This document shows positions 8,534 through 15,676 of a stretch of DNA of 33,844 nucleotides, piece by piece; within the stretch, counting starts at the first letter, position 1, and each line of letters starts with the position of its first letter. The notes under the pieces are model-generated. The model searched no databases. It was not told the DNA's origin and was given only the letters and a program-made list of their open reading frames with translations. The position numbers and the translations under genes were made by a program. The stretch spans positions 1-33,844 of the forward strand of contig JAGOCP010000007.1 of the NCBI GenBank assembly GCA_017998715.1, read 5' to 3'. Origin of the DNA: Thermoanaerobaculia bacterium (lineage in GTDB: Bacteria > Acidobacteriota > Thermoanaerobaculia > Multivoradales > JAGPDF01).

Positions 8534-8821
8534 ATGAGATCACCGCGTCGCAAGGCGACCGATCTCAACGCCGGACTGCTCGAGTCGGTCGAGAAGGGCG
8601 AGTGGCGCTCGAGTGGACTCAAACCCAGCGAGCGCGCCCGCTTCGAGCGCGCGGCGGCAGACACCTTGCGGAAGGACCGGCGCGTCAACCTGCGGCTCTC
8701 CTCGCGCGACCTCGACGCGATCAAGAAGCGCGCGCTCCTCGAGGGCCTGCCCTACCAGACGCTCATCGCGAGCGTCATTCACCGCTACGCCGCGGGGACG
8801 CTCCAGGAAGCCGACCGCTGA
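8534..8821 (+). CDS. CopG/RHH-family antitoxin-like protein
   Basis: The 95-residue product contains LNAGLLESVEKGEW near its N-terminus and RVNLRLSSRDLDAIKKRALLEG followed by PYQTLIASVIHRY near its C-terminus. These are hallmarks of the CopG-type ribbon-helix-helix antitoxin family related to COG5304. Such proteins bind operator DNA as dimers and neutralise a partner toxin, usually a RelE/BrnT-like RNase. The open frame extends upstream to 8396, but the promoter at 8498-8526 places the transcript start at ATG 8534; ATG 8525 lies inside the -10 box. No toxin gene is recognisable on either side, so it appears orphaned. The next gene, at 8900, also encodes an antitoxin-like protein with its own promoter. 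Confidence 0.82.
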   Translation: MRSPRRKATDLNAGLLESVEKGEWRSSGLKPSERARFERAAADTLRKDRRVNLRLSSRDLDAIKKRALLEGLPYQTLIASVIHRYAAGTLQEADR

Positions 8822-8863
8822 GGCCGGCGGCGAACGGGAGTCCAGCAGGAATCTCGCGTAACG

Positions 8864-8892
8864 TTGACGGCGCGCGAAAACCCGCAAATACT
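8864..8892 (+). promoter_or_regulatory. Sigma70-like promoter of VapB-like gene, leaderless
   Basis: TTGACG (8864-8869) and AATACT (8887-8892) are separated by 17 nt. The -10 box ends 7 nt before GTG 8900. An alternative -10, TACTGC at 8889, would give a 19-nt spacer. The TTG of the -35 box could be mistaken for a start codon. Confidence 0.5.
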
Positions 8893-8899
8893 GCCCATC

Positions 8900-9181
8900 G
8901 TGAAGACGACCTTAGATCTCCCGGATCCGCTGCTGCGGAAAGCGAGGGCGCTGGCGGCCCGGCAGGGGCAGTCGCTGCGCGAATTCGTCGCCGAGGCGAT
9001 CGGCGAGAAGCTCCTTCAGACGGCGAGTGGGCTCGCCGATTTGCCGGAGGTGAGTACCGAGCGCCGCGAGGCCTGGGAGCGCTGGCGTTCGCGCCTGGTG
9101 CAGCAACCGGATGGCACCTGGTTCAATCCCGAAGGGATCGCCGACGAGAGCTTCTACGAGACGCTCGAACTGATTCGCTGA
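8900..9181 (+). CDS. VapB-like ribbon-helix-helix antitoxin, apparently orphan
   Basis: Starting at GTG 8900, the 93-residue product begins VKTTLDLPDPLLRKARALAA, the typical opening of VapB-like RHH antitoxins (MKTTLDLPDELLRRAK). GQSLREFVAEAIGEKL then forms the RHH helices. A tail with WERWRSRL and a C-terminal LELIR would be the toxin-contact region. An upstream TTG at 8864 keeps the frame open, but it is the -35 box of a promoter that positions the transcript start at 8900. VapB genes are normally followed by an overlapping PIN-domain toxin. Here the downstream 88 nt before the converging gene at 9270 encode no PIN protein, so the toxin is missing or elsewhere. Confidence 0.8.
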   Translation: MKTTLDLPDPLLRKARALAARQGQSLREFVAEAIGEKLLQTASGLADLPEVSTERREAWERWRSRLVQQPDGTWFNPEGIADESFYETLELIR

Positions 9182-9269
9182 CCGCTGCCTCCGCCTGCCT
9201 CGCCGCCGCCGTGCACGAGCTCGTCACTCGCGGCTTCCGGTACGAGCTCGCTCACCTGCCTGCGGGCGA

Positions 9270-9956
9270 TCAGGGACTGGTCGCGGACCAGTGGCAGGTC
9301 GCCTGGCGCTCGAAGCCGTCGGCGAAAATGAAGCCATCGCCCGGGACAAAGAAGGCGCCGTCGACGTCGAGCTCCAGGGAGCCGCCAGCTTCGTTCTTGA
9401 TCAGTCTCGCGACCAGCGCGATGCTGCCGTCCTCCGCCAGCGGGACGCCGGTCGACTGAAGACGAACCCAGTCCACGTGGTCCGAGGTGTCGAGCGGAGG
9501 CGAATCGACACTTGTTCGGCTGAAGCCGGTGCAATCGTTGCTCGCCAGGAAGACGAGCCTCATGAACACGGAACCGGTCTGCGCCTGGCCGGGCGGAAAT
9601 CGAAAGTCGGCGCCGAAGGCATAGGTCTCGCCGGGAACGAAGTCGGTGATGCAGACCGAGATGCCACGACCCTGCGTCGCGTTGGCAGCGTTGTTCGTCG
9701 CCAGCGCCGCCCCCGAGATCGCAGCGTCGCAGCCATCGTGATCGAGGTCCGTCCAGACGACCGAAGAGTCGCCGAGGACCGCGCTCCACGGCGGGACGTC
9801 CGTGTCGAACTCCGCGTTCGGGGCCAGGTTCTGGCCGTGGGCGAGCCCAGCTGTGAAGAGCGTCGCCGCGATGAGCAACGCGAACGCCAACGAGACGTCG
9901 GAAGGAACCGCGCTGGCGCGGTTGCAGCGGCGGGGCAGGCTCTGGGCGGCGTTCAT
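9270..9956 (-). CDS. Small secreted protein with beta-sandwich-like domain and C-terminal tag
   Basis: The 228-residue product has a signal peptide (hydrophobic run LAFALLIAATLFTAGLAHG). The mature part opens NLAPNAEFDTDVPPWSAV, typical of carbohydrate-binding-module-like jelly-roll domains (CBM4/9 style, NL..N..F......W). It contains WTDLDHDGCDAAISG, YAFGADFRFPPG and LELDVDGAFFVPG. It ends FIFADGFERQATCHWSATSP, matching the tag of the other secreted proteins. AAGGAG lies 5 nt before the ATG. No enzymatic residues are recognisable. A binding role is possible, but ligand and function are unknown. Confidence 0.82.
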   Translation of the reverse strand: MNAAQSLPRRCNRASAVPSDVSLAFALLIAATLFTAGLAHGQNLAPNAEFDTDVPPWSAVLGDSSVVWTDLDHDGCDAAISGAALATNNAANATQGRGISVCITDFVPGETYAFGADFRFPPGQAQTGSVFMRLVFLASNDCTGFSRTSVDSPPLDTSDHVDWVRLQSTGVPLAEDGSIALVARLIKNEAGGSLELDVDGAFFVPGDGFIFADGFERQATCHWSATSP

Positions 9957-10121
9957 GTCCTCTCCTTGGGGTCCACCGAGGGCGACCCGGCCCGTCCGCC
10001 GGATGCGACGCGCGACAGTGCGGGCCTCGTGCTCTAGAGATCGGAATGGCGCGACGAAAGACGACAGGGGGGGCCGTCGCCGTGCGGCTCGCGAGCGGGT
10101 CTACCTCAGTCGCTCAGCGGC

Positions 10122-11390
10122 TCAGGGCACCGCGGCCGACCAGCGCTCGGTGTTCTGGGAGAGGTCGAAGCCGTCCCAGAAGAGGACCTCGCGGTTGGAG
10201 AAGCAGAGCAGGCGGGCGTCCGGTCCGCAGTTGCCGTAGACGTCGTAGGTCCACTCGATGTCGTAGGCGATGTTGGCCACCCCGTACATGGCCCCTTCCC
10301 CCGAGCTCGCGGAGCTCCAATTCAGGCAGGTCGTGTCCAGGCGACGAGTTCCGTCGCTGTAAGTCGAGGTGCGAAAGTAGAGTCCTTCGCCGAGATAGCG
10401 CCCCCATTCGTCGACATGGAAGGTGTTGTCGTTGCCGTTCGCCAGTAGATCGGCCTTGGAGTCGGCGATGCGAAAGCCGTCGACGCGCCGGATCGGGGTC
10501 CCTACGAGCGTCATCCGGTCGCCGGCGTCGATCGTCGTGCTGGAGATCCAGGCGAAGAACGACTCCGGCGACGGCAGGTGCGCCGCAGCGGCGAGATTCC
10601 TGCAGATGGCGTCACCGGCGGCGAGGCCGACCTCGCCAGCCGCCTCGGGCCAGGCGCCGAGATCGCCGGCCCCGGAGACCGAGGTCACGAAGGTGAGCGC
10701 CGCCGGGACCCAGGGCACGGGCGTCGCTTCGCTCGCCCCCGGCTCGAGGCAGAGAAGTCGCCGGGTCGCGTCGCACGGCGTGCTGTAGAGGCGCGTCCAG
10801 TCGCCGGTGGTGCGCGACTGGGAGCCGGTTCGCCCGTCGAGCCCTTTCTCACCGACGACCCAGCCGACACAGTTGTCGGAGGTGGCTTCCCCCGATGCGT
10901 TGGTTCCGGTCCAGTAGCCGAAGGCGTTCGCGGAGAGATCGCCGCCGTTCTCGTCGTAGCGGATCGGCTGGTAGATCCGCGGCTCAGCACCGACGAGCTC
11001 GTCCACCGTGCCGGTGAAGCGGCCGACGCCGTCGTAGCGATACCAGGGCCCGGCGGGGACGGCCGTGCCGACGCAGCCGGTCGCCTTCTTGCCGGTCTGC
11101 CCCTGGACATGGCAGTAGGCGTCGGTCGACGCCGTCGAGAGCCAGGCCTTGTAGGTGTTCGCGTTGGGCAGCCCGGCATTGCCGGCGAGCTCGCGGCAGA
11201 TGTTGTCGCCCGCCGGCAAACCGAAGAGCCCGCCCGACTCGGGCCACGAGTTGAGGTTGCCGTTGCCGACCTCCGAGGTGACGAAGGCGCGCCGCTTCAC
11301 CGCCTCCGCGGGCCCGGTGGCGAGCAGTTGCAGTGCGGCAAGGACCACGGCAAAGGCGAAAGCGGCAGCGGGCGTCCTCGGACGGATCAT
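10122..11390 (-). CDS. Secreted protein with two DUF1554-like domains and C-terminal tag (copy 2)
   Basis: The ATG at 11390 was chosen because it gives the same 422-residue length and signal peptide (AAAFAFAVVLAALQLLATGPAEA) as its paralogues. The frame runs open to 12884, but that extension lies over the next paralogue and is spurious. Two DUF1554-like domains follow (FVTSEVGNGNLNSW, GDNICRELA, LLCLE; then FVTSVSGAGDLGAW, GDAICRNLA, LLCFS). The protein ends FWDGFDLSQNTERWSAAVP, with Glu of DGFE changed to Asp. It is very similar to copy 3 at both DNA and protein level, especially about 10910-11330 against 12330-12730, which indicates a recent tandem duplication. A GGGGGA stretch lies just before the start. 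Confidence 0.88.
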   Translation of the reverse strand: MIRPRTPAAAFAFAVVLAALQLLATGPAEAVKRRAFVTSEVGNGNLNSWPESGGLFGLPAGDNICRELAGNAGLPNANTYKAWLSTASTDAYCHVQGQTGKKATGCVGTAVPAGPWYRYDGVGRFTGTVDELVGAEPRIYQPIRYDENGGDLSANAFGYWTGTNASGEATSDNCVGWVVGEKGLDGRTGSQSRTTGDWTRLYSTPCDATRRLLCLEPGASEATPVPWVPAALTFVTSVSGAGDLGAWPEAAGEVGLAAGDAICRNLAAAAHLPSPESFFAWISSTTIDAGDRMTLVGTPIRRVDGFRIADSKADLLANGNDNTFHVDEWGRYLGEGLYFRTSTYSDGTRRLDTTCLNWSSASSGEGAMYGVANIAYDIEWTYDVYGNCGPDARLLCFSNREVLFWDGFDLSQNTERWSAAVP

Positions 11391-11423
11391 GATTCCCCCT
11401 GCACCGTAGCCGCCGTTGCAGGC

Positions 11424-11437
11424 GAAATGGGGACAGG
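11424..11437 (-). promoter_or_regulatory. Conserved upstream element CCTGTCCCCATTTC (copy 2)
   Basis: This is identical to the element at 6739-6752 and sits at the same 34-nt distance from the start codon at 11390. A variant (CCTGTCCCTTCTTC, 12834-12847) lies 32 nt upstream of the third paralogue, and GCTGTCCCCTTTC (730-742) lies upstream of the secreted gene starting at 692. Confidence 0.4.
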
Positions 11438-11533
11438 CGAGGAGGGGACAGGAGCAGCCCGGACGCCTCCGCTCGTTCGTCTCGGCTGGCCGGTATTTGG
11501 GGGGGGAGGGGGAGGGGGACGAGCCGAACGCCT

Positions 11534-12802
11534 TCAGGGCACCGCGTCCGACCAGCGCTCGGTGTTCTGGGTGAGCTCGAAGCCGTCCCAGAAGAGGACT
11601 TCGCGGTTGGAGAAGCAGAGCAGGCGGGTCTCGGGCTCGCAGGAACTGAGGAAGTCGTAGGTCCACTGCTCGTTGTAGGCGACATTGGCGGTGCCGCCCA
11701 TGGCATCCGCCGACGCGCTGGCGGAGGTCCAGTCGAGGCAGGTGGTGTCCACCTCCCGCGTTCCGTCGCCGTAGGTCGAGGTGCGAAAGCGCAAGGCTTC
11801 GGTGAGATAGCGCCCGCGCTCGTCGACGTGCAACGTGTTGTCGCTGCCGTTCGCGAGCAGATCGGCCTTCGAATCGGCGATGCGAAAGCCGTCGACGCGG
11901 CGGATCGGTATCCCTGTGAGTCTCATCCGGTCGCCGGCGTCGAGCGTCGTGCTGGAGATCCAGGCGAAGAACGAGTCCGGCGAAGGCAGGTGGGCCGCGG
12001 CGGCGAGGTTGCGACAGATCGCGTCGCCGGCGGCGAGGCCGGTCGCGCCGGCCGCCTCGGGCCAGGCGCCGAGATCGCCGGCGCCGATGGCCGACGTCGC
12101 GAACACGAGCGCCGCGGGGACCCAGGGGACGGGCGTCACCTCGCTCGTTCCCGGCTCGAGGCAGAGGAGCCGCCGGGTCGCGTGGCACGGCGAGAGGGAG
12201 AGCCCGGTCCAGTCGTAGGTGGTGTGAATGGCGGAGCCGGACAATCCGTTGAGCCCGTTCGTGCCGACGACCCAGCCGGCGCAGGTGCTGGGGGAGGCGG
12301 CGCCGGAGGCCTCCGTTCCGGTCCAGAAGCTGACGGTGTCGGCGGAGAGATCGCCGCCATTCTCGTCGTAGCGGATCGGCTGGTAGATCCGCGGCTCGGC
12401 GCCGACGAGCTCGTCCACTGTGCCGGTGAAGCGGCCGACGCCGTCGTAGCGATACCAGGGCCCGGCGGGGACGGCCGTGCCGACGCAGCCGGTCGCCTTC
12501 TTGCCGGTCTGCCCCTGGACATGGCAGTAGGCATCGGTCGACGCCGTCGAAAGCCAGGCCTTGTAGGTGTTCGCATTGGGCAGGCCGGCATTGCCGGCGA
12601 GCTCGCGGCAGATGTTGTCGCCCGCCGCGAGTCCGAAGAGCCCGCCCGAGTCGGGCCACGAGTTGAGATTGCCGGAGCCGACCTCCGAAGTGGCAAAGGC
12701 GCGGCGCTTCACCGCCTCCGCGGGCCCGGTGGCGAGCAGCTGCAGTGCGGCGAGCGCGGCGACGGCGAAAGCAGCAGCGGGCGTTGTCGAGCGGATCATC
12801 AT
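11534..12802 (-). CDS. Secreted protein with two DUF1554-like domains and C-terminal tag (copy 3)
   Basis: This 422-residue paralogue has the signal peptide AAAFAVAALAALQLLATGPAEA. Its two DUF1554-like domains are marked by FATSEVGSGNLNSW, GDNICRELA and LLCLE, then FATSAIGAGDLGAW, GDAICRNLA and LLCFS. It ends FWDGFELTQNTERWSDAVP. The start is ATG 12802, preceded by AGGGGGG; a second ATG follows immediately at 12799. It is the upstream member of the tandem pair with copy 2, and both read leftward with 143 nt between them. Domain 1 is almost identical between the two copies, while the end of domain 1 and parts of domain 2 have diverged. That fits diversification of exposed loops or gene conversion elsewhere. 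Function is unknown. Confidence 0.88.
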   Translation of the reverse strand: MMIRSTTPAAAFAVAALAALQLLATGPAEAVKRRAFATSEVGSGNLNSWPDSGGLFGLAAGDNICRELAGNAGLPNANTYKAWLSTASTDAYCHVQGQTGKKATGCVGTAVPAGPWYRYDGVGRFTGTVDELVGAEPRIYQPIRYDENGGDLSADTVSFWTGTEASGAASPSTCAGWVVGTNGLNGLSGSAIHTTYDWTGLSLSPCHATRRLLCLEPGTSEVTPVPWVPAALVFATSAIGAGDLGAWPEAAGATGLAAGDAICRNLAAAAHLPSPDSFFAWISSTTLDAGDRMRLTGIPIRRVDGFRIADSKADLLANGSDNTLHVDERGRYLTEALRFRTSTYGDGTREVDTTCLDWTSASASADAMGGTANVAYNEQWTYDFLSSCEPETRLLCFSNREVLFWDGFELTQNTERWSDAVP

Positions 12803-12878
12803 TCCCCCCTGCTCCCCTTCCGCCTTCGCGGGGGAAGAAGGGACAGGAGCGGCAAGAACGCCTCCGCAGGTCGGGGAA

Positions 12879-12897
12879 TGTCAACCGTAGATTGACA
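12879..12897. promoter_or_regulatory. Inverted repeat TGTCAA-N7-TTGACA, candidate higBA operator
   Basis: TGTCAA (12879-12884) and TTGACA (12892-12897) form a perfect 6-bp inverted repeat with a 7-nt centre. The right arm is the -35 box of the higBA promoter. HigA antitoxins typically repress their own operon by binding such palindromes, so this is a likely autoregulatory site. Confidence 0.55.
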
Positions 12898-12921
12898 GAG
12901 TGACGCGATGGGGGCTACGCT
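12892..12921 (+). promoter_or_regulatory. Sigma70-like promoter of higBA, leaderless
   Basis: TTGACA (12892-12897) and TACGCT (12916-12921) are 18 nt apart. The -10 box ends 7 nt before GTG 12929, so the mRNA should begin at the HigB start codon. The upstream ATG at 12908 lies within the promoter spacer and is therefore unlikely to be used. Confidence 0.6.
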
Positions 12922-12928
12922 GGCTCCT

Positions 12929-13204
12929 GTGATCCGGAGCTTCTCGCGCAAGGGGTTGCTGGAGCTGTTCGACACCGGGAAGAGCCGCCGCGTCCGGCCG
13001 GATCAGGTGGCGAGGATTCTGCGGCGTCTCGACGCGCTGGATCGCGCCACCGAGCCGGGGGACTTGGACCTTCCGGGGTTCGGCTTTCATTCGTTGAGAG
13101 GCTTGCCGAAACGCTTCAGCGTGATGGTCAACGGGCCTTGGCGGATCACCTTCGAGTGGATCGACGGTGAGCCCTGGAACGTCGACCTCGAGCAGTACCA
13201 CTAG
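12929..13204 (+). CDS. higB: HigB-family toxin (RelE-like mRNA endonuclease)
   Basis: From GTG 12929 the 91-residue product reads VIRSFSRKGLLELFDTGK at the start and WRITFEWIDGEPWNVDLEQYH at the end. Both are signatures of HigB toxins of the RelE/ParE fold (usual length about 92). GFHSLRGLPKRFSVMVNG lies in the middle. HigB cleaves mRNA on the ribosome, and the conserved R of WRITF and the C-terminal His/Tyr region are typical active-site positions. The gene is the first of a two-gene operon with higA 10 nt downstream, the usual HigB-then-HigA order. GTG was preferred over ATG 12908 because of family alignment and promoter position. Confidence 0.93.
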   Translation: MIRSFSRKGLLELFDTGKSRRVRPDQVARILRRLDALDRATEPGDLDLPGFGFHSLRGLPKRFSVMVNGPWRITFEWIDGEPWNVDLEQYH

Positions 13205-13214
13205 GAGAGCTGCG

Positions 13215-13535
13215 ATGAAGAGCCCGAGCCCCCACAGCCCCCGCAGCCGGCGACGCCCGACGCACCCGGGAGCGATCCTGCGGGAAGACGTCCTGCCGGA
13301 CCTTCAGATGACGGTGACGGAGGCCGCCGGGCGCCTCGGCATCTCTCGCCAGACGCTGCACAAGATCCTCGCGGAGAGGTCGCCAGTCACCGCCGAGATG
13401 GCCCTGCGCCTAGGCAAGTTCTGCGGCAACGGCCCGGGCCTCTGGCTCCGCCTGCAGCAGCAGGTGGACCTGTGGGACGCGGAACGCGCCATGGCCGGCG
13501 AGCTGGCAAAGATCTCGCTCGCGAAGGCGAGCTGA
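13215..13535 (+). CDS. higA: HigA-family antitoxin, XRE-type HTH
   Basis: ATG 13215 has AGGAG 8 nt upstream; the open frame extends further up into higB, but that part is spurious. The 106-residue product contains HPGAILREDVLPDL, the standard HigA opening, and an XRE helix-turn-helix (TVTEAAGRLGISRQTLHKIL, about 33-52). Then come MALRLGKFCGNGPGLWLRLQQQVDLWDAE, the conserved HigA C-terminal part. It should neutralise HigB and repress the operon through the inverted repeat at 12879-12897. The N-terminus is Ser/Pro/Arg-rich and probably disordered. Confidence 0.95.
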   Translation: MKSPSPHSPRSRRRPTHPGAILREDVLPDLQMTVTEAAGRLGISRQTLHKILAERSPVTAEMALRLGKFCGNGPGLWLRLQQQVDLWDAERAMAGELAKISLAKAS

Positions 13536-13599
13536 AAGGATCGACGGCGCCCGTTGCGGAATCGGGAAAGCCCGCCGCCCTATGGAACGTCGTGAGCCC

Positions 13600-14208
13600 T
13601 CAGTGAGGAAGTCCGCCGAAGCGGGCGAGCTCCCGTGGCGTCGGCGCAACCTTCACGCTCTCGAACAGGCGGCCGACTTCGAGGATGCAAGCGATCGATC
13701 CCGATCGACCGGTGTCGCAGCAGTCGAAGTCTTCGAGAACGACAATCCGCCCTGCGCCCAGTAGAGAGCTGCACGTGGACTTGCGAGTGGGGAGAAAGTA
13801 GCGCCGCTCGGCGGTGTTCTCAGGGCACCGCCATTCGCCGATCCGGTCCGACGTTGTGGTGGAGAACTCCGAGTCTTCCAAGACCGTGAACGGCGCCTCC
13901 GAATCCGCGAAGGCGAGCTGACGGGCCACGATCAGCACGCCGGGTGTCTCTGCGACTCGCTTCTCGGCCCAACGCCGGGTCTCGCCATCGAAGTCTCTGT
14001 CCAGGGAGTCTCTGTCCGGCCGAAGGAGATACGCCGAGACCTCCTGCAACACGGTGTCGGAGCAGGACGCGACCTCGATCCAGAGGTACCGCACGGGCCT
14101 CGAGCTCATGCAGACAGCCTCCGCTGGGCCGGCTGCGGCAAGCGCCGACAATAAGCCCAGCGCGGCCCGCAACGTCGGCGCGGCGACCCGGCGCGAGAAG
14201 GCGATCAT
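13600..14208 (-). CDS. Secreted Cys-containing protein of unknown function
   Basis: The 202-residue product from ATG 14208 has a signal peptide (LRAALGLLSALAAAGPAEAV). The mature part has seven cysteines (including SCSD, WRCPE, STCSS, DFDCCDTG and IACIL), which suggests disulfide bonding. I recognise no family. A GTG at 14247 could extend it by 13 residues, but the signal peptide works better from 14208; neither start has a strong ribosome binding site. The GPAEAV cleavage region closely resembles that of the DUF1554-like proteins. It lies downstream of the gene at 14359 on the same strand (150-nt gap) and converges on higA. It lacks the DGFE...WS tag. Confidence 0.72.
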   Translation of the reverse strand: MIAFSRRVAAPTLRAALGLLSALAAAGPAEAVCMSSRPVRYLWIEVASCSDTVLQEVSAYLLRPDRDSLDRDFDGETRRWAEKRVAETPGVLIVARQLAFADSEAPFTVLEDSEFSTTTSDRIGEWRCPENTAERRYFLPTRKSTCSSLLGAGRIVVLEDFDCCDTGRSGSIACILEVGRLFESVKVAPTPRELARFGGLPH

Positions 14209-14358
14209 GGACGCCAGTATTCCACCGATGAGGCCAGCCTCGAGCACTTTCGACCTTCCTGCGTCCGCAGTCTGGAAGACGAACCGTCGCGCTTACCGCG
14301 TGGAGCGAAGGACGTCTCCTGGCTACCGCAAGTGGACTTGCGCCGTTGGGTCCTGCGG

Positions 14359-15126
14359 TCAGGGAATCTCGACGAGGATCGAAGGCGCCGTCGCCCTTCC
14401 CTGATGCCCCGCCGCGTCCACCGGTGCGAGATCCACGATGTACTGCTTGCCGTGCGCGAGCGGGTAGTTGCCGCCGCACGGTCCGATGTACAGGGAGAGT
14501 CGCTTGTCGGCGGCATAGAACGCCAGAGGTCGTCCCAGCGGACCCGCGTTTTCGGCCTCATCCACTGAAACGAGCCAATAGACCGAGGGCTCGTCGGCCG
14601 CGACGGAAAGGTCGGCGGTGATGCTCTCTCCCCACATCGAGCTCTGCGCTTTGACGGCCGCACGATCCTCTTGGTGGACAAGGCGCGGGAAGGTCTCGTC
14701 TGCCGCGCCCTGAACGTTCCAGGTTCCGTTGTGAATCCACTGCGGCTCCCGCCCGCCCGCGTCGAGGAGAAGCCAGAGCTCGAGCTGGCCATCGCGAAGC
14801 TTCGCCTCGACCGGTGTGAAGTGAATCAGGGCCGTCGGCGCGTCGCGGCGCTCGATCACCCGGAGGGGGTAGTTGCCCTCATGCGTTCGCAGTTCGATGC
14901 GGTCGAGCGTGAGGCCACGGACGGCAGGCGATGCCACTCCCCTTCCCTGGAGGACGAACAGGGTGTTGGGCGGAATGTCACCCGGAAGCGGGAAGACCTC
15001 GAAAGAGTCGGCAGCACAGCTCAAGGCGGCAGCGATCGCGGGAGTGAAGAGAGCCACCAGCAGGCCAGGAAGCGCGAAGCTCGAAACGACGGCCTTCCAG
15101 GAAGGGAAGTGCATCGAGGTGCCCAT
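14359..15126 (-). CDS. Secreted protein of unknown function
   Basis: The start chosen is ATG 15126, with AGGAGG 5 nt upstream. An in-frame extension to 15228 is unlikely because it precedes this ribosome binding site and adds a non-signal stretch. The 255-residue product has a signal peptide (SSFALPGLLVALFTPAIAAALS) followed directly by CAAD, but the preceding residues are a poor lipobox. The mature part is beta-rich (LDRIELRTHEGNYPLRVIE, LELWLLLDAGG, YWLVSVDEAEN, QYIVDLAPVDAAG) and may be an Ig-like or jelly-roll fold. It has two cysteines besides the initial one at most and no tag. It diverges from queD. No function can be assigned. Confidence 0.75.
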   Translation of the reverse strand: MGTSMHFPSWKAVVSSFALPGLLVALFTPAIAAALSCAADSFEVFPLPGDIPPNTLFVLQGRGVASPAVRGLTLDRIELRTHEGNYPLRVIERRDAPTALIHFTPVEAKLRDGQLELWLLLDAGGREPQWIHNGTWNVQGAADETFPRLVHQEDRAAVKAQSSMWGESITADLSVAADEPSVYWLVSVDEAENAGPLGRPLAFYAADKRLSLYIGPCGGNYPLAHGKQYIVDLAPVDAAGHQGRATAPSILVEIP

Positions 15127-15207
15127 GGTGCCTCCTGATCTCGTACCGCTTGGTTCGGGACGCCTCACTATAGACCCTCGCTTCTGAGGAAGCTGGGCCG
15201 TTGTCGA

Positions 15208-15240
15208 GGTATCCTCCGTGAGCGCCAACTTCTGGATACC
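15208..15240. promoter_or_regulatory. Inverted repeat GGTATCC-N19-GGATACC before queD
   Basis: Two perfect 7-bp arms at 15208-15214 and 15234-15240 lie just before the queD start at 15246. They could be an operator or an RNA hairpin that masks the start region. No preQ1 riboswitch signature is visible. Confidence 0.35.
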
Positions 15241-15245
15241 AACCC

Positions 15246-15614
15246 ATGTTCACCGTCTTCAAAGACTTCTCCTTCTCCGCCGCCCACCAGATACGGGGGC
15301 ACCAGGGCGGGTGTCAGAACCTGCACGGGCATAACTACCGTGTGCGGGTGTTCGTCCGGGCGCGGGAGCTCGATGCGCTGGGGATGGTCATCGACTTCGC
15401 GGATCTGAAGAAGATCGTCGCGGCAGTCGTCGATCCGTTCGACCATCAGTATCTGAACGACATCCCGCCGTTCAACGAGCGGAATACCACCGCGGAGCTG
15501 CTGTCGCAGTACATCTTCGAGGAGATCGGCAAGCGGCTGCCGGCGGGGCGCGAGCTCACCCGGGTCGAGATCTGGGAGACCGACAGCTCCTGTGCCGTGT
15601 ATGAAGCCGACTGA
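15246..15614 (+). CDS. queD: 6-carboxytetrahydropterin synthase QueD
   Basis: This 122-residue protein converts 7,8-dihydroneopterin triphosphate to 6-carboxy-5,6,7,8-tetrahydropterin, the step before QueE in preQ0/queuosine synthesis. Visible motifs are FSAAHQI (first zinc His, residue 14), GGCQNLHGHNY (catalytic Cys23 and zinc His28 and His30), GMVIDFADLKKIV, DPFDHQYLND and VWET-like IWETDSSCAVY. The length matches the QueD family. queE follows 62 nt downstream on the same strand, so the two probably form an operon. queC, queF and folE are not in the window. Confidence 0.97.
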   Translation: MFTVFKDFSFSAAHQIRGHQGGCQNLHGHNYRVRVFVRARELDALGMVIDFADLKKIVAAVVDPFDHQYLNDIPPFNERNTTAELLSQYIFEEIGKRLPAGRELTRVEIWETDSSCAVYEAD

Positions 15615-15676
15615 CGTCGGCGCGAAGCCGGCTGAGAAGGCCTGCTTCCCCGGCTTCTGATTTACTCTCACCCCTG

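Noticed and set aside
9182-9269. Possible PIN toxin downstream of the VapB-like gene
   Set aside because: The short plus-strand frame has no acidic PIN motif and runs into the tag region of the converging secreted gene.
11391-12884. N-terminal 498-codon extension of the DUF1554-like copy 2 frame
   Set aside because: It overlaps copy 3 in another frame, has no signal peptide, and removing it gives the same 422-residue length as both paralogues.
15167-15172. TATAGT on the minus strand as a promoter for the secreted gene at 15126
   Set aside because: No acceptable -35 lies 16-18 nt upstream, so it was not listed.
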